Source: DASXMX01 sp036794395 (GTDB taxonomy: Bacteria; Planctomycetota; Phycisphaerae; Tepidisphaerales; Tepidisphaeraceae). From it: 20,244 nucleotides of DNA. The stretch lies in NCBI GenBank assembly GCA_036794395.1, contig DAIRGS010000113.1, positions 1-20,244 on the forward strand, written 5' to 3'. The translations under genes were made by a program, and so were the position numbers. Below are positions 1 through 5,702 of this stretch, in pieces (position 1 is the first letter of the stretch; every line of letters begins with the position of its first letter). The notes beneath the pieces were generated by a model. It did no database searches, had not been told where the DNA came from, and saw only the letters and a list, made by a program, of their open reading frames with translations.

Positions 1-22
1 TGCGGCTGAATCTCTTCCTCCC

Positions 23-46
23 CTTCGTGTCTTCGTGCCTTCGTGT
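23..46. repeat. Tandem octamer repeat, CTTCGTGN x3
   Basis: Three perfect 8-bp units (CTTCGTGT, CTTCGTGC, CTTCGTGT) run in tandem directly after the queG stop codon. Related degenerate octamers (CTCYGCGR) occur at 9828-9860 and, as a partial copy, at 15071-15086. From general knowledge, strings of this kind are dispersed intergenic repeats in many planctomycete genomes. No function can be assigned from sequence alone. Confidence 0.6.
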
Positions 47-1006
47 TTAAGCGTTTTTTGAAACAATGCCGGCGTTGCGCTGGAGGATGGGGAGTTTGAT
101 GCGCTTCATGGCGCTTTTGCGGAGTCGGGTGCGGAAATCTTCTTCGGTCCAGGATTGGATTTCGCGGACATCGAGTGTGCCGGTGGGGAAGCGGGGTTGG
201 AGTTGGGGGTTGGAGGTGGGTTGAGCTTTGGAGTTGTGGGGGCAGACGTCCTGGCAGATGTCGCAGCCGTAGAGCCAGTTACCGATGTGGGGTTCGAGAT
301 CGGCGGGGATGGGGCCGCGGTGTTCGATGGTGAGGTATGAGATGCACCGGCGGGCGTCGAGTTGATACGGCGCGGTGATGGCTTGAGTCGGGCAGGCATC
401 GATGCAGCGGGTGCAGGTGCCGCAGTGATCGATTTCGGATTCATCGGTCGGCAGATCAAGGGTGGTCAGCACTTCGCCGAGCAGGAGCCAGGAGCCGATT
501 TGGGGATTGATGAGACAGGTGTTTTTACCGATCCAACCGATGCCCGCGCGGGCGGCGAATTCTTTTTCCAGCACGGGGGCCGTGTCGACGCAGGCGCGGG
601 TGGATTCGCCTGGGACGAGCGTGCGGATGAAGTCGGCGAGTTTGTGGAGCCGGGATTTGATCAGGTCGTGATAGTCGTCGCCCAGCGCGTAGCGGGCGAT
701 GCGGGCATGATGCGGGCGGTCGGCCTCGGGGACTTGATCGAGGTCAACATAATAGTTCATCGCGACGCAGACGACGCTGCGAACCCCTTCGAGGTAGGCA
801 TTGGGGCGGACGCGTTCTTCGAAGCGGTCGGCGAGGTAGGTCATCTGCCCGGCCTGACCCTCATCGAGCCACTGACGAAGATAGGACGACCAGCGCGACG
901 GCTCGGCGGGGGCAATGCCGACCAAATCAAATCCCAATTCCAGTGCGCGCGATTTGATCTGGGCGGCCAGAGCGAGTCGATCGAGTTGAAGGGAGGATGA
1001 ACTCAT
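47..1006 (-). CDS. queG: Epoxyqueuosine reductase QueG
   Basis: This cytosolic cobalamin- and iron-sulfur-dependent enzyme reduces epoxyqueuosine to queuosine at the tRNA wobble base, the last step of queuosine synthesis. The 319-residue protein carries two ferredoxin-like 4Fe-4S motifs: CGTCTRCIDACP (C195, C198, C201, C205) and CDICQDVCP (C248, C251, C255), with an extra cysteine at 221. The family motif VDTAPVLEKEFAARAG (about 140-155) contains D141, the likely proton donor by comparison with characterised QueG. The length is slightly short of the usual 340-380, and the HEAT-like C-terminal tail of longer homologues is absent. The ATG overlaps the stop of the upstream DUF1992 gene as ATGA and has no Shine-Dalgarno sequence of its own, so translation is probably coupled. 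Confidence 0.95.
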   Translation of the reverse strand: MSSSSLQLDRLALAAQIKSRALELGFDLVGIAPAEPSRWSSYLRQWLDEGQAGQMTYLADRFEERVRPNAYLEGVRSVVCVAMNYYVDLDQVPEADRPHHARIARYALGDDYHDLIKSRLHKLADFIRTLVPGESTRACVDTAPVLEKEFAARAGIGWIGKNTCLINPQIGSWLLLGEVLTTLDLPTDESEIDHCGTCTRCIDACPTQAITAPYQLDARRCISYLTIEHRGPIPADLEPHIGNWLYGCDICQDVCPHNSKAQPTSNPQLQPRFPTGTLDVREIQSWTEEDFRTRLRKSAMKRIKLPILQRNAGIVSKNA

Positions 1007-1428
1007 CGAGGCTGGTTCGATCTTGCCTGGCGGGTTTGGAAATCGGTCAGCTCGGTGTCCAGGCAGAGCGGGGCGATGCCCAGGTTGATGGCATTGGTGC
1101 CGAGGGTATTGAGCTTATGGACCAGGTCATTGATTTGATCGACGAGGGTGCGGACGCGCTGCTCGGTGCTCGCCTGGGCGAGGGAGCCTTTGAGGTGATC
1201 GATGGCTTTACGGTAGCGGATTTCGTCGGGGGTGAAATCGTTGTTCTTGAGGATGCGAAGGCAGCACCAGGTCATGCGGGCGCTTTCCTCGGCTGGGGCG
1301 GGATCGAGTTCGAGGGGCTCGCCAACCCCTTTGAGGTTGTCGACTTTGCCCGCGCGCATGGCGTCTTCGATGCGGCGATCGGCCAGGCGTCGCATGGCGG
1401 ATTCGATGTCAATGTGCTGGAGTGACAT
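1003..1428 (-). CDS. DUF1992 (DnaJ-C28-like) domain protein
   Basis: This 141-residue protein matches the DUF1992 family, which is related to a conserved segment of the J-domain protein DNAJC28. Its function is unknown. The diagnostic core is at residues 19-42, with RIEDAMRAGKVDNLKGVGEP followed by LELD. The rest is charged helix, and no signal peptide or membrane segment is seen. An open frame continues 86 codons upstream, but that part reads through dispersed repeats (1494-1657), so I chose the ATG at 1428. It sits exactly where a TATAAT box would place the transcription start. The gene overlaps queG by 4 nt (ATGA), so the two form a two-gene operon. Confidence 0.85.
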   Translation of the reverse strand: MSLQHIDIESAMRRLADRRIEDAMRAGKVDNLKGVGEPLELDPAPAEESARMTWCCLRILKNNDFTPDEIRYRKAIDHLKGSLAQASTEQRVRTLVDQINDLVHKLNTLGTNAINLGIAPLCLDTELTDFQTRQARSNQPR

Positions 1429-1434
1429 GGAGGG

Positions 1435-1440
1435 ATTATA
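1435..1440 (-). promoter_or_regulatory. Perfect TATAAT -10 box, probably leaderless start
   Basis: On the minus strand TATAAT is followed by six bases (CCCTCC) and then the ATG of the DUF1992 gene. By the usual -10 to start distance, transcription would begin at the A of the ATG. No purine-rich Shine-Dalgarno sequence precedes the ATG, which fits leaderless translation. The -35 region is not recognisable (GAACCG at 17-bp spacing). Confidence 0.5.
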
Positions 1441-1493
1441 CACTGGGAACGGCGAATCGGTTCGGGCGGAAATGCTCCCACTCACCGATTTGA

Positions 1494-1518
1494 GACAGAC
1501 AGGAATTTCCGCCCCACC
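1494..1518. repeat. Dispersed repeat R1, copy 1 (divergent)
   Basis: This copy shares the outline GACAGACAGGAAT followed by CCGCCCCACC with the copies at 1603-1626, 1633-1657 and 20192-20216. It is the most divergent, and its central stem is not perfectly paired. Confidence 0.6.
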
Positions 1519-1554
1519 CTGTGACAATAATTCGCCTACCGCTCTGATTGCTCC

Positions 1555-1599
1555 GAGTCCGCTCGGCGAGGGTGAGTACACCCCCGCACTCGCGGACTC
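1555..1599. terminator. Long hairpin downstream of the MATE gene
   Basis: Arms GAGTCCGC (1555-1562) and GCGGACTC (1592-1599) pair perfectly. Inside them GGGTG (1570-1574) pairs with CACCC around an AGTA loop. The structure lies 80-125 nt past the MATE stop codon and before the DUF1992 promoter. No T-run follows on either strand, so it is a structural transcript end or a repeat element rather than a classical intrinsic terminator. Confidence 0.35.
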
Positions 1600-1602
1600 A
1601 CG

Positions 1603-1626
1603 GCAGACAAGAATGTCCGCCCCACC
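1603..1626. repeat. Dispersed repeat R1, copy 2
   Basis: The central stem is GACA-AGAA-TGTC, followed by the conserved tail CGCCCCACC. Compared with copy 3, one stem base pair has changed on both sides (A-T for G-C). Confidence 0.7.
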
Positions 1627-1632
1627 AAAAAA

Positions 1633-1657
1633 GACAGGCAAGAATGCCTGCCCCACC
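1633..1657. repeat. Dispersed repeat R1, copy 3
   Basis: The perfect hairpin CAGGCA-AGAA-TGCCTG is followed by CCCCACC. This is the best-formed copy and lies 22 bp upstream of the MATE stop codon coordinate. Confidence 0.75.
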
Positions 1658-1678
1658 AGACCGAGAAGATCACAATCC

Positions 1679-3121
1679 TTACACACGGGCGTGTTTCCAG
1701 CCGCCGTGGAGGAAGCGGAGGAAGACCAGGACGCCGCGTAGGGACAGCTCGGTGGCGAGGATGATCCAGATGGCGGTCAGGCCCATGCGGAGCCACCAGC
1801 CGACGACCAGGACGCCCGCCAGGCGGATGGAAATGATCGTGGCGAGATTGAGGAACATGACCCAGAGCGTATCGCCCGCGCCGCGCAGGGCACCGGCGAA
1901 GATGATGGCGGCGGCGAATCCGGGCTGGGTGAAGGCGGTGATGAAAAGGCACTTGGCCGCCAGATCGGCAACGGCTGGCACGTTGGTCATGATGCTGGTG
2001 AAGACGTGGCCGAAGCAAATAAACAGAATCCCGCATGAGGTCATCGCGCCAGCACCAACGGCATAGGCCAGGTATGCGGCCCGGCGGGCGCGGGTGGGGT
2101 CGTTCATGCCCAGAGACTGGCCGACCAGAGTGGCGGCAGCCGTCGCGGCGGCAAAGCCGATCATGTAGCTCAGAGCCTCAACCCGCACCGCGATGATGTG
2201 TGCGGCGGACATGACATTCGTCGCATCTGCGGTGTTGATCACGATGATGACCAGGAACTGGGCGATCCAGGTGAGCAATGTTTCAGCACCGCTGGGCAGG
2301 CCGATGCGGATGATGCGCTTGAGGGTGAGCCAGTGGGGGCGGAGTCGATGCCAGAAGAGGCGGAGCGGGCCGCGTCCGCCGAGCAGCACGAGGAAGAGAA
2401 TGACGCCGCCGACGATGTACGCGATGACCGTGCCGATGGCGATGCCGCGGAAGCCCATGACCGGCAGGCCCCCCCAGCCGCGGGCGAGCGCGGCGCTGAA
2501 AACCATATTGACCAGGTCGACCACGATCATGGCGATGGCGGGCGTAACCGAATCCCCCGCGCCGCGCAGGCAGGCGCTGGCGGCGTACATGAGGATGCTG
2601 AAGGGAAGGGCGAGGCTGAGGATTCGGATATAGAAAAGTGCGTAAAGGTGAGCGTCGCCTTCGAGGCCGGTCATGGCGGCGGCGGGGACTGCGCCAACGA
2701 TGAACAGGCCCGCGAGCCCAAGACCCAGCAGGACCGAGGCGGTAACCGATTGGCCGCAGACGCTGTTGGCCAGGGAATTGTGTTTCGCGCCGATGGCACG
2801 GGAGATGATGGCTGTGCTGCCGGTGCCGATGGCGCCGGCGATGAGGCCGATGAGCCACAGGACGTAACCAATCGAACCGACGGCGGCGGTGGCCGGGGCG
2901 GCTTGAGTGGGGAGATGACTGGCGAGGTAGACATCCGTCAGACCCACCATCATGTGCAGCATGTTCTCGGCGACGATGGGCAGGCCCAGCAGCAACAGTG
3001 ACAGCAGCAGTGACCTGGACGGTGCAGTCGGCGCAGCCAGCACCGGCGCGGAGGGTTGACCCGCGCCGGGGTTCGTCGGCTGCCTGCTGGTGCTCAATTT
3101 GGGAATCCCGCCGGAGAACAT
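1679..3121 (-). CDS. MATE-family multidrug/cation efflux transporter
   Basis: This inner-membrane antiporter of about 480 residues belongs to the MATE (multidrug and toxic compound extrusion) family. Such proteins export cationic drugs or metabolites against Na+ or H+. After a 36-residue Pro/Ser/Ala-rich N-terminus come about twelve hydrophobic helices in two related halves. The first helix (SLLLSLLLLGLPIVAENML) is followed by MMVGLTDVYLASHL, and a later segment has GFAAATAAATLVGQSLG, which resembles the family's duplicated motif. The frame also allows a GTG three codons upstream (3130), but that codon lies inside a perfect hairpin (3128-3146), so I prefer the ATG at 3121. The substrate cannot be told from sequence. 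The gene is 25-35 bp downstream of the xylose-isomerase-like gene and could be cotranscribed with it. Confidence 0.92.
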   Translation of the reverse strand: MFSGGIPKLSTSRQPTNPGAGQPSAPVLAAPTAPSRSLLLSLLLLGLPIVAENMLHMMVGLTDVYLASHLPTQAAPATAAVGSIGYVLWLIGLIAGAIGTGSTAIISRAIGAKHNSLANSVCGQSVTASVLLGLGLAGLFIVGAVPAAAMTGLEGDAHLYALFYIRILSLALPFSILMYAASACLRGAGDSVTPAIAMIVVDLVNMVFSAALARGWGGLPVMGFRGIAIGTVIAYIVGGVILFLVLLGGRGPLRLFWHRLRPHWLTLKRIIRIGLPSGAETLLTWIAQFLVIIVINTADATNVMSAAHIIAVRVEALSYMIGFAAATAAATLVGQSLGMNDPTRARRAAYLAYAVGAGAMTSCGILFICFGHVFTSIMTNVPAVADLAAKCLFITAFTQPGFAAAIIFAGALRGAGDTLWVMFLNLATIISIRLAGVLVVGWWLRMGLTAIWIILATELSLRGVLVFLRFLHGGWKHARV

Positions 3122-3127
3122 CGCCTG

Positions 3128-3146
3128 CACGGGTTGAAAACCCGTG
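3128..3146. terminator. Perfect 8-bp hairpin between xylA-like and MATE genes
   Basis: CACGGGTT (3128-3135) and AACCCGTG (3139-3146) flank a 3-nt loop. The hairpin lies 10 nt past the stop codon of the xylose-isomerase-like gene and just before the MATE start. It has no T-run. Its form resembles dispersed 'CGGGYTGAAARCCCG' hairpins known in planctomycetes and verrucomicrobia, so it may be a REP-like element that attenuates transcription. Confidence 0.45.
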
Positions 3147-3155
3147 TCACAAGGC

Positions 3156-4208
3156 TCATTTCCTGCCCATGAGATTCTTCACGATAAAGCGCTCGAGGCC
3201 TTCGTAGTCGCGTTTTTCGACGTAGCCTTGCCAGGCGCTTCGATCGATTGAATGCACCAGATCGACAAGATCGAGGAAGATTTCCTTTGAATGTTTGAGG
3301 TGCAGGACCGCGTTGTCGGCGTTCTGGGTGCGCATGGCTTTGACATCGAGCCCGATGACTTCGCCCTTCTTGCCGTAGCCGTTACGGACCAGCACATCCA
3401 CCTGGTTGAATGCCCGGCGAAGATCGACCGATCCGAACGTTTTATCCTGATCGTATTTGAGGCCGTTCTGGTCGTTGAGGTGAACGCCCCAGAGCTTGCC
3501 GTGGAACATGGCGTTGGCCATTTCGTCGCTGGGATCGAGGCCGGCGAGGATGCAGTGGGCGGATTCGATCAACACACCCACACGGCTCGGATCTTTTGAC
3601 TTGTAAGCCAGGGCGAGGAAATGCCCGGTCGTGGGCATGTACATGAGGTCCATCGGCTCGTTGGGCTTCATCTCGCCAAGGATGCGGATGGTTGTGTCGT
3701 AATCGAGCATCGCGTTAAGAAACTCGAGCATTCGATTGAAGCTGGTGATGGCGTCCTTGGCTTCACGGATGTAGGTGCCTTCGCGAGCGGGCCACCAGAC
3801 AAAGCGATCGGTGCCGAGCTCGCGGGCAACGTCGATACAGCGCTTGCCGCGTTCGGTGGCCCATTGGCGATCGGCGGCGCTGTTGCTGGTGACGGGGCCG
3901 TCGATGCCATGGGAATGTTCCCAGTGACGCGGGGCACAGATCTCGGCTTTGAGGCCGTGATCATCCAGCAGTTTTTTGATTTCGCGCGCCTTCTTCTGGC
4001 GATCGGCCGGCGAAAAATCATCGGGCACGGCATCGTCATCGTGAAACTGGACGTATTCAAAACCAAGGTCTTTAAAGACTTTCAGTTTGTCGGCAAACGT
4101 CCGCTCGCCGCGAACGGTCGGGCCAAACGGATCAGCGCCGGAATGAATGTTCCACGGGCCGGCTGAAAACTTGAAATCCTGCTTCGTGCTCCACTGGGAA
4201 CTGGCCAT
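3156..4208 (-). CDS. Xylose-isomerase-family TIM-barrel sugar isomerase
   Basis: This 350-residue cytosolic enzyme aligns by eye with short (class I, actinobacterial-type) D-xylose isomerases, which interconvert aldose and ketose sugars using two divalent metals. Conserved residues, with Streptomyces numbering in brackets, are H56 (H54) and D59 (D57) in FHDDD, E179 (E181) and K181 (K183) in GEMKPNEP, E215 (E217) and H218 (H220) in IESAH, D253 and D255 (D255/D257) in KYDQDKTFG, and D288 (D287). The odd feature is H243 in GVHLNDQ, where the metal-1 ligand D245 of HIDLNGQ is expected. The substrate could therefore differ from xylose, so I give no gene symbol. AGGAG lies 5 nt before the ATG. No xylulokinase or sugar transporter is nearby. 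Confidence 0.85.
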   Translation of the reverse strand: MASSQWSTKQDFKFSAGPWNIHSGADPFGPTVRGERTFADKLKVFKDLGFEYVQFHDDDAVPDDFSPADRQKKAREIKKLLDDHGLKAEICAPRHWEHSHGIDGPVTSNSAADRQWATERGKRCIDVARELGTDRFVWWPAREGTYIREAKDAITSFNRMLEFLNAMLDYDTTIRILGEMKPNEPMDLMYMPTTGHFLALAYKSKDPSRVGVLIESAHCILAGLDPSDEMANAMFHGKLWGVHLNDQNGLKYDQDKTFGSVDLRRAFNQVDVLVRNGYGKKGEVIGLDVKAMRTQNADNAVLHLKHSKEIFLDLVDLVHSIDRSAWQGYVEKRDYEGLERFIVKNLMGRK

Positions 4209-4315
4209 CGCTACTCCTGAATCTTGTCAAAATCGAGGGATGTTCTACCCGGGATGAATGTACGATGACTAAGGAAAGGTTGCCAGTGGAGGAGACGTGA
4301 AGTTGGATGCCCCTC

Positions 4316-4383
4316 TTACCCCCTCTCCCCCCGGGAGAAGCGAGCGGAATTGGCGACTGCCCGCGAGTGGGCCGGGGTGAGGG
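4316..4383 (+). repeat. GC-rich dispersed repeat R3, copy 1
   Basis: It begins TTACCCCCTCTCCCCCCGGG and ends GGGGTGAGGG. The core folds as TCTCCC-CCC-GGGAGA. The first 23 bp (4316-4338) match the reverse complement of 4448-4470 with one mismatch. Strings of this type (CCCTCACCC plus CCCGGGGGGAGAGGG) are familiar dispersed repeats in planctomycetes. It lies in the 267-bp gap upstream of the xylose-isomerase-like gene. Confidence 0.65.
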
Positions 4384-4430
4384 CGAATTACGAAAGACCT
4401 CCACCAGCCAATCCGCGCAACTCAACATTC

Positions 4431-4470
4431 CCCCTCACCCTAACCCATCTCCCGGGGGGAGAGGGGATAA
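4431..4470 (-). repeat. GC-rich dispersed repeat R3, copy 2 (inverted)
   Basis: This is an inverted, more compact copy of 4316-4383, with CCCCTCACCC then CTCCCGGGGGGAGAGGGG. It lies 6-45 nt past the threonine synthase stop codon, where the GGGAGA/TCTCCC hairpin could help to end or stabilise that transcript. The two copies together form a 155-bp inverted-repeat structure (4316-4470) with no coding content. Confidence 0.65.
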
Positions 4471-4475
4471 GATCA

Positions 4476-5702
4476 TCACTGGCGTCGAAGCCAATCCCAA
4501 TCAACCGACGACGGATTGGCAATGCCAGGAAGATTGAGCGGCACCACATGCGGATATTTCTGGCCTGCGCCGCAATTGAAGATGACTACGTTCTCATCGG
4601 GCTTGATCCATCCCGATTTTGCAAGCGACTGCGCCGCGCCGATGCAGGTGGCGGATTCGGGGCAAAAGCTTATGCCTTCGCGGGCGGTGCCGAGGCGCAT
4701 CCAATCGATGATGCGATCCTCTTCGACTGCGATGGCGGTTCCGCCGCTGGCGCGGACGGCGTCGAGGATCATGAAGTCCCCTACTGCCACGGGGACGCGC
4801 AGGCCGCTGGCGACGGTTTGGGCGTTGGGGAAGGGCTCGGCAAAACGCTCGCCCTTTTTGAAGGCGCGGATGATCGGCGCACAGCCCTCAGATTGAACGG
4901 CGACCATTCTTGGGAATTTGTCGGTGGCGAGCCAGCCGAGCTGGCGGAGCTCGTCAAATGCTTTCCACATGCCGACCAGCCCCGTGCCGCCGCCGGTGGG
5001 ATAGAGGATGACATCCGGGAGCTTCCAATTCATCTGCTCGGCCAGTTCGATCCCCATCGTCTTTTTTCCTTCGACGCGGTAAGGCTCCTTGAGCGTGGAG
5101 ATATCGAACCAGCCCATCGTCTCAGTTCCGGCATTGACGATTTTTCCGCAGTCGTTGATCAGCCCATCGACCAGAAAGACCTTCGCGCCAGCAAGGACCG
5201 CCTCGACCTGATTAATGATCGGCGTATCGCGCGGCATGAAGACGTACGCTTCCATCCCTGCCCGTGCGGCGTAGGCGGCCATCGCGCCGCCGGCATTTCC
5301 GGCGGTGGGGATCGCCACGCGCTTGGTTCCAAATTGCCGGCACATCGAGATGGCGACGGTCTGGCCGCGGCTTTTGAAGCTGCCGGTGGGGAGACGGGAT
5401 TCGTCTTTGACGAAGAGGTTGCTCAGGCCAAGTGATTCACCCAGCGATTTGCATCTCAGCAGCGGCGTCATCGTTTCGCCGAGGGTGACAATCGAATCAT
5501 CGAAATCGACCGGCAGCAATTCGCGGTATCGCCAGAGATTTGGCTCGCGGCGTGCAATCGTCTCCCGGCTCACCGCCCGCCCCACCGCGGGCAGATCGTA
5601 CCGCACCCAGATGGGCCGGCCGGAGTGCATGCGGTGGGGAACGCGCGCTTCGAGGCGCGTGCCATCAATCGCCCCTTCAAGATGTGTGACAAACGATTGC
5701 AT
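4476..5702 (-). CDS. thrC: Threonine synthase (PLP-dependent), zinc-free N-terminus
   Basis: The 408-residue protein belongs to the fold-type II PLP enzymes and matches threonine synthase, which converts O-phosphohomoserine to threonine in the cytosol. The PLP lysine is K110 in TGSFKSRG. PTAGNAGGA (132-140) and the phosphate-cup loop PTGGGTGLVG (235-244) are in the expected places. Most homologues of this type begin with a short zinc ribbon (two CxxC pairs). Here the corresponding stretch (residues 8-36) ends in the usual VRYDL but contains no cysteine. The start is the ATG in a TGATG overlap with the upstream hydrolase stop. The frame remains open 49 codons further upstream, but that part lies inside the hydrolase gene and has no conserved content. 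Other PLP lyases such as threonine dehydratase are less likely, given the N-terminal extension. Confidence 0.88.
   Translation of the reverse strand: MQSFVTHLEGAIDGTRLEARVPHRMHSGRPIWVRYDLPAVGRAVSRETIARREPNLWRYRELLPVDFDDSIVTLGETMTPLLRCKSLGESLGLSNLFVKDESRLPTGSFKSRGQTVAISMCRQFGTKRVAIPTAGNAGGAMAAYAARAGMEAYVFMPRDTPIINQVEAVLAGAKVFLVDGLINDCGKIVNAGTETMGWFDISTLKEPYRVEGKKTMGIELAEQMNWKLPDVILYPTGGGTGLVGMWKAFDELRQLGWLATDKFPRMVAVQSEGCAPIIRAFKKGERFAEPFPNAQTVASGLRVPVAVGDFMILDAVRASGGTAIAVEEDRIIDWMRLGTAREGISFCPESATCIGAAQSLAKSGWIKPDENVVIFNCGAGQKYPHVVPLNLPGIANPSSVDWDWLRRQ

Noticed and set aside
362..1000. 212-codon open frame on the plus strand
   Set aside because: It is a shadow of queG; Gly/Asp/Ala-rich with no recognisable domain.
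4350..5435. 361-codon open frame on the plus strand
   Set aside because: It is antisense to threonine synthase and begins inside the GC-rich repeat.
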